NCBI GenBank assembly: GCA_900113995.1
Contig: FORK01000016.1
Coordinates: 21,388-85,387 of the forward strand
Source of the DNA: Ruminococcaceae bacterium D5
GTDB lineage: Bacteria; Bacillota; Clostridia; Oscillospirales; Ruminococcaceae
Direction of reading: 5' to 3'
Length of the DNA: 64,000 bases
Made by a program: the position numbers and the translations under genes. Shown here piece by piece: positions 16,664 to 26,981 of the stretch. Position 1 is the stretch's first letter. Every line of letters begins with the position of its first letter. The notes below the pieces were generated by a model that was given only the letters and a program-made list of their open reading frames with translations, was not told the DNA's origin and made no database searches.

Positions 16664-17425
16664 TACAAGACGGCGGAATCCCCGGCAGAGGGGCGGGCGT
16701 ACCAGCCAAACGCATGGGGACGGATCGGCCCCAGACGCTTGCCTGCTGAAATAAAATCAAAAGAATGTACCTGTAAAATAAAACCAGAGAAGCAAAAACG
16801 CCGTGATTCCAGCCCGGTTTCAGCCTTGTTCTGAACTGGAGTGCCGAGCCGGCCTGCCCGGAGCCGCAAGATAATTTTAAAAGCATAGTTCAGTCTTGCG
16901 CTGAACCGGCTTTTGTATTCCGGCGCGGCAGAGGGACGCTCATAATTGCAATGCCATGCATAGGCCCAGCATTGCCGGAACATCCTCAGCGGATGCAAGG
17001 CCGTAGTCTTTGCAGCCTGACGGGCAAAAATCTCATGGTTGAATGTATCTGCTGAAAGGACCCCTTCCCATTGCATGTCCTTGCTTTTCAATATTGTCAT
17101 ATCCTGCGCGATAATCTGTATCGAACGGCCCGCGCTTCAATTTTCTCGAATTCCAATGGGAAAGATCATGCCTTCCTCTCCGGAATATCGATACGCGCTT
17201 CCTCTTTCCATTTCTCAAAATGAACGCCTCCAACCGAATTTCAAGCAGAAACACCAAAGGCAGGCGCATGGTTGTTTTCCATGTGCCTGCCTTTCGCTTA
17301 CGGATTCATACGACCGGCGGCTTCGCGTCCGCAAACCGGGCCGTCCGTTCTGCCGGTGCGGGTAAAAAGCTTTTTCCTCAAGCATCAGGCGACGCGGGCC
17401 GCCGACAACCGTCCTTGAATTGCAG
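16664..17425. other. Long gene-free region
   Basis: About 760 bp with only short, overlapping frames without ribosome sites. It holds a hairpin GTTCAG-TCTTGCG-CTGAAC followed by CGGCTTTT (16887-16913) and a strong hairpin at 17256-17294. Either may end a small transcript. No protein gene can be supported. Confidence 0.5.
17256..17294. terminator. Hairpin terminator without an assigned gene
   Basis: AAAGGCAGGCGCATGG ... CCATGTGCCTGCCTTT, a near-perfect 16-bp stem in the gene-free region upstream of candidate RNA copy 2. It implies a transcript in this region. Confidence 0.6.
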
Positions 17426-17597
17426 AAGTCCGTCGTTAGAACGACAGCTCATTTTCAGTCTGCGGGGCAAGAGATGCAGGCGAGGAAAATGATGCGTCTT
17501 GAGGAGCCTGCCGGCAGCAGGCCTGATGGAACCTGCCATGCAGACGAAAAATATTCGGCGCCTCTTAAAGCGTCGGATCGGTAATACGTCTTTTTAG
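17426..17597 (+). ncRNA. Candidate structured RNA, copy 2
   Basis: Homologue of the sequence at 6837-6985. It carries GTCGTTAGAACG at 17432 and GATGCGTCTTGAG plus GAGCCTGCCGG at 17491-17514. TCATTTTC (about 17448) can pair with GAAAATGA (about 17483), with CTGC/GCAG inside, so the part between the shared blocks can fold although its sequence differs from copy 1. The end looks like a terminator, TTCGGCGC ... GCGTCGGA, with CTTTTT at 17589-17595. No protein frame. Family not assigned; raiA RNA should be tested. Confidence 0.5.
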
Positions 17598-17659
17598 GGC
17601 TGATGCAACGCGCACCTTCCACGCGCGGTTTGGCCTCGGTGCAGGATATTATATTCAGC

Positions 17660-18877
17660 TCAAAACTGCTTTTTACCGGTCAGATAACTCATCAGTTCAT
17701 AGGCGTGCGGCAGGAAGCGTCCTGTTTCCCGGGCGGCCTTCTCGCAGTAGCGGACGGGGGCTCCCTTGGCGTCGCCGCTGCGCAGGATCGCAAAAGGAAT
17801 GGGGGTGCGGGTATGGGTGCGCACTGCAATGGGGGTGGGGTGATCCGGCATCACCATAACGGCCCACTCCTCGCCGCAGCCGTCGAGCCAGCGCAGCACC
17901 GGGCCGACAATCTGCTCGTCGATCTGCTCGATGCTCCAGATTTTTTCTTTGAGCTGCGCCTGATGACCGCACTCATCGGGAGCTTCGACGTGGATATAGA
18001 CAAAATCGCAGTCGGTCGAGAGCGCCTGAATTGCGGCTTCGCCCTTCCCCTTGAAGTTGGTGTGGAAATTTCCGGTTGCGCCCTCCACAGGGATGCTGCG
18101 CAGCCCCATCGAGAGGCCGATGCCGTGCAGCAGGTCGACCGCCGAAATCATCCCGCCGCGCACACCGTAGAGCGTTTCAAATGGCTCCAGTCTGGGCCGG
18201 GTGCCCTCGCCCCAGAACCAGACGCAGAGGGCGGGATTTTTGCCCGCGGCGCGTCGGGCGGCATTGACCGGATGATCCCGGAATGCCTCGAGGGAATAGC
18301 GCATCATTTCCAGCAGCAGCGGCGCGTTCTCCCCCTCGGGGAGATGGCCGCGAACCGGGCGGCTGGTGATATCGTGCGGCGGGGTCTTGGTGCCGCCGGT
18401 TTTCGCATTGCGCAGCACCAAACAGTGGCGATAGCTCACACCGGGATAAAATTCAACCTTGCTGCTGCCGAATTTTTCCTGCATCACGGCAATGAGCTGG
18501 GCGGCCTCCCCGCTCGAAATTTCCCCTGCGCTGTAATCGAGCATCGTCTTATCCTCGAGCGCGGCCTCATCCGAAAGGGTGACGAGGTTGCAGCGGTAGG
18601 TCACGTCGTCCGGCCCGAGCTTTACCCCCAGGCTGACCGCTTCAAGCGGGGAACGCCCGGTATAGCAGCCGGAAGGATCGACGCCGATCGCCGACAGGTT
18701 CGCCACATCGCTGCCGGCAGGCATGTCCTGCGGAATGGTAACCGCCATTCCCATCACGCCGTCCGAGGCGATCCGGTCCATATTGGGGTGGCGTGCGGCT
18801 TCCAGCGGAGTGCCGCCTTTAAGCTCCTCAAGGGGTTCGTCGGCCATCCCGTCCCCCAGAAATACGACATATTTCAA
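17660..18877 (-). CDS. apgM: Cofactor-independent phosphoglycerate mutase (archaeal-type ApgM)
   Basis: 405 residues. Interconverts 3- and 2-phosphoglycerate in glycolysis without 2,3-bisphosphoglycerate, using two metal ions. Alkaline-phosphatase-fold motifs: VFLGDGMADEP at the N terminus, the serine nucleophile region AGSDVANLSAIG, and C-terminal HVEAPDECGHQ and MPDHPTP. The start is a TTG at 18877 (frame LKYVVFLGDG), seven bases after GGGAGGAAA. Upstream ATGs would add 56 unsupported residues. This archaeal-type enzyme is shorter than the GpmI type and is common in Clostridia. Confidence 0.93.
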   Translation of the reverse strand: MKYVVFLGDGMADEPLEELKGGTPLEAARHPNMDRIASDGVMGMAVTIPQDMPAGSDVANLSAIGVDPSGCYTGRSPLEAVSLGVKLGPDDVTYRCNLVTLSDEAALEDKTMLDYSAGEISSGEAAQLIAVMQEKFGSSKVEFYPGVSYRHCLVLRNAKTGGTKTPPHDITSRPVRGHLPEGENAPLLLEMMRYSLEAFRDHPVNAARRAAGKNPALCVWFWGEGTRPRLEPFETLYGVRGGMISAVDLLHGIGLSMGLRSIPVEGATGNFHTNFKGKGEAAIQALSTDCDFVYIHVEAPDECGHQAQLKEKIWSIEQIDEQIVGPVLRWLDGCGEEWAVMVMPDHPTPIAVRTHTRTPIPFAILRSGDAKGAPVRYCEKAARETGRFLPHAYELMSYLTGKKQF

Positions 18878-19065
18878 AACAGTTTCCTCCCTGTCAAAAA
18901 ATAGGCGCTTAAAAATAAGAACCTTTCCCATCATACTCCATTTTTCGCCTTTTCTCAACCGGATTGAGGAAATTTTTCTCTTTATGGCGGACGATTGTCC
19001 TTTAAAAAGGACAATTGCTGTCAAAATGTTCGCCCGGCAGAACAAGCCTGGGAAAAGATGAGGAT

Positions 19066-19285
19066 GCGCCAGCCCAAAGGTTCGGGCGGAGTGAGCCGCT
19101 CAAAGAGCGAAGTATCACGCACTAGCCCAGAGGTGGGATGGAGTAAACCGCTTAACGGGCGGGAAAGCATCACACGCTGCCCCAGAGGAAGGACGGAGTA
19201 AGCCGCGCTTAACGGGCGAAACATCACACGCCAGTCAGAGACAGAACGGAGTAAACCGCTTAACGGGTGGAGCGCCGCACGCCGG
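19066..19285. repeat. Tandem repeat of about 53 bp, four units
   Basis: GGAGTRARCCGCT recurs at 19088, 19140, 19195 and 19248 (offsets 52, 55, 53), each in a longer unit containing CCCAGAG and AACGGGCG and ending ATCACACGC. The array ends at the stop codon of the C45 peptidase gene. It fills most of the gap to apgM. Confidence 0.9.
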
Positions 19286-19286
19286 T

Positions 19287-20303
19287 TCAGGGAAGAGGGG
19301 CGAAGTTCAGCCGGAAGTCCTCGCGCCATTCATCCCGGGATGGGTTGCCCTCGCAGCGAAAAATTCTCCCCTGCCGCAGCAGGCAGACAACCGACCAGAC
19401 GGTATCGGCCCCGAGGCTGCGGTCATACTGGCAGAGGAAGCCGAATTTGCCCGAAAGCAGATCTTTGGCAAAGGAAAGATCATACTGCGTCCGGGATTGG
19501 AGCGCCGCACGCGCAACCCGGTAGCGCAGCTCCGACTGAAGATCGTCGGCGCGTGGGCGGCGGTATTCATGCATCCCGGCGGAATGAAAGTCGTTGGTGG
19601 TTACGACGAAGCGTTCACCGGGCTCTGGGCTGATGACCTCGAAGCGCTCGGCGTTGCATTCCACCACTGCCATTCCGCCCTGGCGGTCGGCGAGGGTGAT
19701 CGTCTGCGAGGAGGAAATGGTAAGCTCCCGCAGCGCACCGACCGCCTCCCCGACGGTTTTGCAGTGCTCGAGCAGATAGCGCACCAGCATCCCGGCGTTG
19801 AGGCCGGGCTTTTTCACCACCGGCCAGAGAAAGGTCAGGCCCGCCGCGAGGCCGAATTCATTGACCCCGTCCTCGATCTGGACAAGAGCGGTGCTGTTGC
19901 CGACAAAGGCATGTTTTCCGCTGATGGTATAGTGAAAGCTCGCATAATACGGCTCGAGCATGGTAAGAAAATCGCTGTTGCGCCCGAAGATCACTTCGCC
20001 TCCCTCTCCTTGGGCGGCGAAGCAGGTGCAACCCTGAAAGGGAGGAAAATTGTAGATACCGAAGAGGAAGGCGGCAAGATCGGAGAAGGGCATTTCCAAC
20101 CCATCGGCCAGACCGCGGATTTCCGCGAGCAGGGAAGGATACTCTGCGGCACAGATCTGTGCCGATTTCTCGCCGAAGTCCCGCTTCTCCGCGCTCAGGG
20201 CGAGAAGATGCACCTGCTCGGGGGAAAGACCGTCCGCGCACAGGGCGCGTCCGAGCGCAGCTCCCGCGTCATAGGGATCTGTGCCCGTGCTGTAATGATT
20301 CAT
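19287..20303 (-). CDS. C45 family peptidase / acyl-CoA:6-APA acyltransferase-like protein
   Basis: 338-residue Ntn-hydrolase-like protein. Family members cleave or transfer linear amides; the best known are isopenicillin acyltransferases and choloylglycine-type hydrolases. The putative nucleophile is Cys92 in FQGCTCFAAQ, followed by GRNSDFL and VNEFGLAAGLTF. No signal peptide. The substrate is unknown. The start at 20303 has AAGGAGAG upstream. A serS terminator lies between this gene and serS. Confidence 0.8.
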   Translation of the reverse strand: MNHYSTGTDPYDAGAALGRALCADGLSPEQVHLLALSAEKRDFGEKSAQICAAEYPSLLAEIRGLADGLEMPFSDLAAFLFGIYNFPPFQGCTCFAAQGEGGEVIFGRNSDFLTMLEPYYASFHYTISGKHAFVGNSTALVQIEDGVNEFGLAAGLTFLWPVVKKPGLNAGMLVRYLLEHCKTVGEAVGALRELTISSSQTITLADRQGGMAVVECNAERFEVISPEPGERFVVTTNDFHSAGMHEYRRPRADDLQSELRYRVARAALQSRTQYDLSFAKDLLSGKFGFLCQYDRSLGADTVWSVVCLLRQGRIFRCEGNPSRDEWREDFRLNFAPLP

Positions 20304-20398
20304 GATTGCTCTCCTTTTTTGTGTTTTGAGAGCGGGCCCGGCTCCTGTTCCGAGCATAAAGCAATAAAAATTTAATGTCAAGCGCTCCGGAAAAAGAC

Positions 20399-20436
20399 AG
20401 CGCGCGCCGCTTCCTGCGGAGGAAGCGGCGCGCGCT
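20399..20436. terminator. Terminator of serS
   Basis: AGCGCGCGCCGCTTCC ... GGAAGCGGCGCGCGCT, a 16-bp stem immediately after the serS stop. A T-rich stretch is present on the minus strand beyond it (TCTTTTTCC). Confidence 0.8.
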
Positions 20437-20452
20437 TTGCGAACGGAGACGG

Positions 20453-21739
20453 TTATTTTTTTCGGATTTCCGACTTGCCGCCCATATACATCCGCAGCGG
20501 CTCGGGGATGGAGATGCTGCCGTCCGCGCGCAGGTTGTTCTCCAGAAAGGCGATCAGCATGCGGGGCGGAGCGACGACCGTGTTGTTGAGGGTGTGGGCG
20601 AAGTAGTTGCCCTTTTCCTTGTTCTTGACCCGGATGCCGAGACGGCGGGCCTGCGCGTCGCCGAGGTTGGAGCAGCTTCCCACCTCAAAGTATTTCTTTT
20701 GGCGGGGGCTCCAGGCCTCGACGTCAAGGCTCTTGACCTTGAGATCGGCAAGATCGCCGGAGCAGCACTCCAGAGTGCGCACCGGGATATCGAGCGAGCG
20801 GAAAAAGTCGACGGTGTTCTGCCAGAGCTTGTCAAACCATTTCGGGCTTTCATCGGGATGGCAGACGACGATCATCTCCTGCTTCTCAAACTGATGGATG
20901 CGGTAGACGCCGCGCTCCTCAATGCCGTGGGCGCCGACCTCCTTGCGGAAGCAGGGGGAATAGCTGGTCAGCGTCTGGGGCAGTTCGGATTCATCCAGGA
21001 AAGTGTCAATGAATTTGCCGATCATCGAGTGCTCGCTGGTGCCGATGAGGTAGAGGTCCTCTCCCTCGATTTTGTACATCATGTTTTCCATCTCGGCGAA
21101 ACTCATGACGCCGGTCACCACGTTGCTGCGGATCATGAACGGCGGGATGTAGTAGGTGAATCCCCGGTCGATCATAAAATCCCGCGCATAGGAGAGGATC
21201 GCCGAATGCAGCCGGGCGATATCCCCCTTGAGGTAGTAGAAGCCGTTGCCGCTGGTGCGGCGGGCGCTGTCAAGGTCGATGCCGTCGAGCCGCTCCATAA
21301 TATCGACGTGGTAGGGCACCTCGAAGTCGGGGACCGCCGGCTCGCCGAAGCGCTCGATCTCCACATTTTCGCTGTCATCCCTGCCGATCGGAACCGAGGG
21401 GTCAATGAGATTGGGGATCACCAGCATCCGCTCGCGGATTTCCCCTTCGAGCTTTTCCTCGAGGGACTCCAGCTCCTCAAGCTCCCGGTTGATGGCGGCC
21501 ACCTGCGCTTTGGTGCGCTCGGCCTCCTCCTTCTGGCCCTTGGCCATCAGTCCGCCGATCTGCTTGCTGATCGAATTGCGCTGGCCGCGCAGCTCGTCGC
21601 AGCGGGTCTTGGCGTCGCGGTACTGCTTGTCCTTCTCGACAACCTCATCGACAAGGACAAGCTTCTGATCCTGGAATTTCTTTTTGATGTTCTCCTTGAC
21701 CAGATCGGGATTGGTTCTCAGCAGTTTGATGTCTAACAT
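20453..21739 (-). CDS. serS: Seryl-tRNA synthetase
   Basis: 428-residue class II aminoacyl-tRNA synthetase charging tRNA-Ser. The N-terminal antiparallel coiled-coil arm (residues 30-110, EELESLEEKLEGEIRER) binds the long variable arm of tRNA-Ser. Motif 2 is SPCFRKEVGAHG and motif 3 is NTVVAPPRMLIAFLE. Length is typical. Expression is controlled by the upstream serine T-box. Confidence 0.97.
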   Translation of the reverse strand: MLDIKLLRTNPDLVKENIKKKFQDQKLVLVDEVVEKDKQYRDAKTRCDELRGQRNSISKQIGGLMAKGQKEEAERTKAQVAAINRELEELESLEEKLEGEIRERMLVIPNLIDPSVPIGRDDSENVEIERFGEPAVPDFEVPYHVDIMERLDGIDLDSARRTSGNGFYYLKGDIARLHSAILSYARDFMIDRGFTYYIPPFMIRSNVVTGVMSFAEMENMMYKIEGEDLYLIGTSEHSMIGKFIDTFLDESELPQTLTSYSPCFRKEVGAHGIEERGVYRIHQFEKQEMIVVCHPDESPKWFDKLWQNTVDFFRSLDIPVRTLECCSGDLADLKVKSLDVEAWSPRQKKYFEVGSCSNLGDAQARRLGIRVKNKEKGNYFAHTLNNTVVAPPRMLIAFLENNLRADGSISIPEPLRMYMGGKSEIRKK

Positions 21740-21786
21740 GGCACATCCTCCTTTTTATCGCTGCGGAAAGATCGCGGACGGCAAAA

Positions 21787-22012
21787 GAAAATCCCCCCGT
21801 CCCATGCGTCATGGGACGGAAGGATTCCGCGTTGCCACCCAAATTGCCGGGGAGCTCCCCAAGCCTCTCGAACGCGTGGTAACGGGCGCGGCCCGCCGGC
21901 TCTTCGCCGGTGGCTCCGAAAGCGGAACGGAAAGTCCCCCACGCCGGTTTCCACCACACACCGGCTCTCTGAAAATGGTCCGGGCAGACCGCTTCTTTCT
22001 TCACTGCCAACC
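21787..22012 (-). promoter_or_regulatory. Serine T-box leader of serS
   Basis: A tRNA-sensing transcription attenuator. The minus strand shows the T-box core GGGTGGCAACGCGG (21827-21840), a terminator GTCCCATG-ACG-CATGGGAC with GGGGGGATTTTC (21787-21817), and stem I features AGAGAGCCGG ... GGTGG ... CCGGC (about 21945-21975). The trinucleotide TCC (21924-21926), just before GCTTTCGGAG, is the probable specifier and is a serine codon. Uncharged tRNA-Ser would open the terminator and allow serS transcription. Confidence 0.9.
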
Positions 22013-22037
22013 TGATATTCTGTTGGAATACTCGCTT

Positions 22038-22066
22038 ATTATACCCCTTTCCGGGCGCGTTTACAA
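22038..22066 (-). promoter_or_regulatory. Sigma-A promoter of the T-box-serS unit
   Basis: Minus strand TTGTAA (22061-22066), 17-base spacer, TATAAT (22038-22043), about 25 bases before the T-box stem I. Confidence 0.75.
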
Positions 22067-22105
22067 GGGGGATTGCCGGATGTGAGGCAAAAATTCTTCT
22101 CTTTC

Positions 22106-23467
<1,362 letters not shown>

Positions 23468-23491
23468 CTAAATCGCGACTTATTGAAGGGA

Positions 23492-23520
23492 ATATTAGCA
23501 CAAATTTTGAATTATGTAAA
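23492..23520 (-). promoter_or_regulatory. Sigma-A promoter of gdhA
   Basis: Minus strand TTTACA (23515-23520), 17-base spacer, TAATAT (23492-23497), set in an AT-rich island (23455-23690) unlike the rest of the region. No gene is seen in that island. Confidence 0.65.
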
Positions 23521-23692
23521 TATTTATAATTCAAAATTGTAGAAATGAAAAATTGAAGGGCGGAGAATTCTGAGAAAAATGTGAATGATTATAAAAATAT
23601 AATATTCATTTGCAATATTTTATATAAAATCCTGCAAAACATATCCTCAATTCAGGAAGCACGTCAGTTTACAGAAAGGCCGTTTCGAAATA

Positions 23693-23738
23693 AAACCGCG
23701 GCGTCCCCGCCGATTCCGGCAGGGGGACGCCGCGGTTT
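23693..23738. terminator. Terminator of serC
   Basis: AAACCGCGGCGTCCCC ... GGGGACGCCGCGGTTT, a strong stem past the serC stop; the minus strand continues with TTATTTC. Confidence 0.75.
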
Positions 23739-23773
23739 GGCAACAGGTTGTGCGCGGACCGGCTTCAAATGTG

Positions 23774-24862
23774 TCAGCCGTTTTCCTTCTCGAAGGCGCG
23801 CATATAGTCAACAAGCAGCTCCACGCCCTCATAGGGCATATTGTTATAGATCGAAGCGCGCATTCCGCCGAGCACCCGGTGGCCCTTGAGGGTCAGCAGT
23901 CCGCGTTCGGCGGCGCCGGCCACAAACTTGGCGTCGAGATCGGGGGAATCGGTGCGGAAAATCACGTTCATCATCGAACGGCAGTCCGGGCGCGCGCCCG
24001 CAATGTAGAAGGCGCTCTCATCGAGGAAGCCGTAGAGCAGGTCCGCCTTCTTTTTGTTGCGGCGGGCCATTTCGTCAACGCCGCCGATCGACTGGAGATA
24101 TTCAAGGACCAGCATGGTGACATAGATGCTCCAGCAGTTGGGGGTGTTGTACATCGAATCCTTGTCGGCCATCAGCTTGTAATTGAGCATGAGAGGGGTC
24201 TCCGCGGCCGGCTCATGGAGAAGGTCGTCGCGGATGATTACGATCGCCATGCCTGCGGGAGCAAGGTTTTTCTGCACACCGGCATAGAGCACCCCGAACT
24301 TGGAGACGTCGATCGGCTCCGAGAGGATGCAGCTCGAGATATCAGCTACCAGCGGCACCTTTCCCGTTTTGGGGATGTAAGGAAATTTGGTGCCGTAAAT
24401 GGTGTTGTTCATGCAGATATGAACATAGTCCGCCTGCGGATCAAGGGTCAGCTCCTCCTGCAGGGGGGTGTGATCAAAGGCGGTCGCTTCGCTGCTGCCG
24501 GCAATGTTCACCTTGATGAACTTTGCGGCCTCCTTGGAAGCGATGGTGGAAAAATTGCCGGAACGAACGTAATCGGCCGTCCCGTTGCAGCGCAGGTTGA
24601 TTGGCAGAGCGGCAAACTGAAGCGAGGCGCCGCCCTGCATAAAGAGCACCTTGTAGTTCTCCGGAATCCCCATGACCTCGCGCAGCAGGGTCTCTGCCCG
24701 TTTGGAAATTGCAATAAAGGGCTTGGAACGGTGGCTCATCTCCATCACGCTCATGCCGGTGCCGTTGTAATTGAGCATCTCATCGCGGCAGCGTTCCAGC
24801 ACCGGGACGGGCAGCATCGAGGGGCCTGCCGAAAAGTTATAAACTCGGCCATACTGGTTCAT
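23774..24862 (-). CDS. serC: Phosphoserine aminotransferase
   Basis: 362-residue class V PLP aminotransferase converting 3-phosphohydroxypyruvate to phosphoserine. It opens with YNFSAGPSMLPVPVLE, typical of SerC. The PLP lysine lies in GVQKNLAPAG, and HRVLGGMRASIYN near the C terminus is also characteristic. The start at 24862 follows GAAGGAGGAAC. serA is not adjacent. Proximity to serS, 2 kb away, is probably coincidental. Confidence 0.95.
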   Translation of the reverse strand: MNQYGRVYNFSAGPSMLPVPVLERCRDEMLNYNGTGMSVMEMSHRSKPFIAISKRAETLLREVMGIPENYKVLFMQGGASLQFAALPINLRCNGTADYVRSGNFSTIASKEAAKFIKVNIAGSSEATAFDHTPLQEELTLDPQADYVHICMNNTIYGTKFPYIPKTGKVPLVADISSCILSEPIDVSKFGVLYAGVQKNLAPAGMAIVIIRDDLLHEPAAETPLMLNYKLMADKDSMYNTPNCWSIYVTMLVLEYLQSIGGVDEMARRNKKKADLLYGFLDESAFYIAGARPDCRSMMNVIFRTDSPDLDAKFVAGAAERGLLTLKGHRVLGGMRASIYNNMPYEGVELLVDYMRAFEKENG

Positions 24863-25089
24863 GATAGTTCCTCCTTCAAGCAATGCGGCGGTGCGCCGCC
24901 ATCTTATCCCTATTCAATATACGGCAATCCGCAGGCCAAAGCAAGTGGAATCGGGGATTTTCCCTGCAAAAGTTGGGGAAAATCCTTCTGTCTCCCTACC
25001 GCGCCGGAGAAAAGCTGTGTGTATTTCCCTTGCGCGGGGCGCCCGGATGGCTTATAATAAAGCCGTAATCCAACGGGGAGGGAATGCGC

Positions 25090-26496
25090 ATGAAACTTTC
25101 ACCTGCCGAGCTTGCCCGGGTCGAGGGCTATCTGAACGAACGCCGCGGCAATATGGTTGACACCCTCTGCCGCCTTGTCTCGATTCCGAGCGTGAGCCGC
25201 GACGACCCCGATCCCGCGCATCCCTTCGGTCCCGGATGCCGCGCCGCCCTCGATGAGATGCAGAAGATCTGCGCCGAAAAGGGCCTCGTGATGGTCAATC
25301 ACGAGAATTACTGCGGCAGCGTCCGCTATGGGGACGGAGAGGAAGAACTGGGCATTTTTTCGCATCTCGACGTGGTCCCCGCCGGAACCGGCTGGACGGG
25401 AGATCCCTTTCTTCCGGTGGTGGAGAACGGCTTTGTCCGCGGACGCGGCGCGATCGACAACAAGGCGGGCGCGGTGGTCGGCCTTTACGCCGTCGAGTGC
25501 CTGAGGGCGCTGGGAATCCGGCTGCGGCATGCGGTTCGGCTTTTTTACGGATGCAGCGAGGAGGACATGATGAACGATGTCCTCTACTATGGGGAGAAGG
25601 TCGGCTGGCCGAAATTTTCTCTGATTCCGGACGCGGTGTTCCCGGCCGCCTTTGCCGAGAAGGGCATCTGCGCCGGGTATCTCACCTCCGGCCCCGTTGC
25701 GCGGGAGATCCGCTCTCTTCGGGCGGGGACCGTCACCAACGCGGTGGCAGGAGACTGCGTGCTGACCCTCGCGCCCGAGCACTTTGCGGCAGTGCACGCC
25801 TGCCGGACTGAGCGGGTCCGGGTGACCTTTGAAAACAAGGAAACGGTGGTGCGGGCTTCCGGCCTGGCGGCCCATGCCTCCCGGCCGCAGCAGTCGGTCA
25901 ATGCCATCGCCCTCGCCTTTGATGTGCTGCTCGCTGCCGGTATCCTCCGCGGGGAGGAACGCGGGCTGATCTCCTTCTGGGCCAAGTGCCTGCACGATTT
26001 TTACGGCGGGGAGCTGGGAATCGCGCTGGACCGGGGAGAATACGGGGAGCTGACCATCATCGGCGGCACCGCCGCGCTGGAGGACGGCTGCTTCCGGTTT
26101 GGCTTCAACTGCCGCTATCCCGCAGGGGATTCCTGTGAACGGATCGTTCCGCAGCTTAGTGCGGTGTGCGGGGCGCACGGCCTCTCCCTCACCGTGGAGG
26201 AGGGGGTTGACGGCTTCTGCATGAGTCCCGATCACCCGCTTGTGACCGCTCTGACCGCTCTCGCCAACGAGCTGACCGGTGAACAGCGTGTGCCCTATCT
26301 GATGAATGGGGCGACCTATTGCCGCGATATCCCCAATTCAATCCCGTTCGGACCTGAGATGGATCAGGATGCCCCGGCCTTTCCGGTCGGAAAGGGGGGA
26401 ATCCATCAGGCGGACGAATCGATGTCGATCGACGAGCTGGTGCAGGCGGTGAAGATCTATGTCGCGGCTCTCGTCGAGCTGGACACTCTGATTTAG
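25090..26496 (+). CDS. M20 family metallopeptidase (Sapep/PepV-like dipeptidase)
   Basis: 468 residues. A di-zinc aminopeptidase/dipeptidase of the PepV group: [20 protein letters not shown] and the catalytic GCSEED. The lid domain carries [11 protein letters not shown]. The ATG at 25090 is preferred to the one at 25084 because GGGAGG is about eight bases upstream of it. Cytoplasmic; no signal peptide. ridA follows at 58 bp with its own ribosome site. Confidence 0.9.
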   Translation: MKLSPAELARVEGYLNERRGNMVDTLCRLVSIPSVSRDDPDPAHPFGPGCRAALDEMQKICAEKGLVMVNHENYCGSVRYGDGEEELGIFSHLDVVPAGTGWTGDPFLPVVENGFVRGRGAIDNKAGAVVGLYAVECLRALGIRLRHAVRLFYGCSEEDMMNDVLYYGEKVGWPKFSLIPDAVFPAAFAEKGICAGYLTSGPVAREIRSLRAGTVTNAVAGDCVLTLAPEHFAAVHACRTERVRVTFENKETVVRASGLAAHASRPQQSVNAIALAFDVLLAAGILRGEERGLISFWAKCLHDFYGGELGIALDRGEYGELTIIGGTAALEDGCFRFGFNCRYPAGDSCERIVPQLSAVCGAHGLSLTVEEGVDGFCMSPDHPLVTALTALANELTGEQRVPYLMNGATYCRDIPNSIPFGPEMDQDAPAFPVGKGGIHQADESMSIDELVQAVKIYVAALVELDTLI

Positions 26497-26554
26497 CAAA
26501 ACTCATTGCGAATTGCAATTTTTATACAGTAAATTACAAAAAGGAGAAATTAAA

Positions 26555-26935
26555 ATGAAACAAATCATCGCATCCAGCAGTGCGCCCGGTGCAATCGGCC
26601 CGTATTCTCAGGCTGTCAGGGCGGGAAATTCCCTGTATATTTCGGGTCAGATTCCGATCGACCCCGCCACCGGTGAGTTTGCCGGGAGTGACATTGTCAC
26701 TCAGACCCGCCAGTCCCTGAAAAACATCGGGGAAATTCTCAAGGCCGCCGGCATGGATTACGGCGACGTGGTCAAAACCACCGTTCTGCTCCAAAACATC
26801 GGGGATTTTGTCGAGATGAACCGCGAGTATGCCAAGTTTTTTGAAACCGACTGCCCGGCCCGCGCCGCCTTTGAAGTTGGTGCGCTGCCCAAGGGCGCGC
26901 TCGTCGAAATTGAAGCGGTCGCCTACAAAGAGTAA
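26555..26935 (+). CDS. ridA: RidA family enamine/imine deaminase
   Basis: 126-residue trimeric protein that hydrolyses reactive 2-aminoacrylate released by PLP enzymes. Family features: [30 protein letters not shown] and the C-terminal [21 protein letters not shown] with the conserved Arg. AAGGAG precedes the ATG. Located near serine-metabolism genes, a source of its substrates, though not in one operon with them. Confidence 0.95.
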   Translation: MKQIIASSSAPGAIGPYSQAVRAGNSLYISGQIPIDPATGEFAGSDIVTQTRQSLKNIGEILKAAGMDYGDVVKTTVLLQNIGDFVEMNREYAKFFETDCPARAAFEVGALPKGALVEIEAVAYKE

Positions 26936-26946
26936 TATTTTATAAG

Positions 26947-26981
26947 AAAAATCCGCCTCGGAGATACCGGGGCGGATTTTT
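26947..26981. terminator. Bidirectional terminator between ridA and the minus-strand operon
   Basis: AAAAATCCGCCTCGG ... CCGGGGCGGATTTTT. It serves ridA and the end of the moxR operon, overlapping the last stop codon of the latter. Confidence 0.85.
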
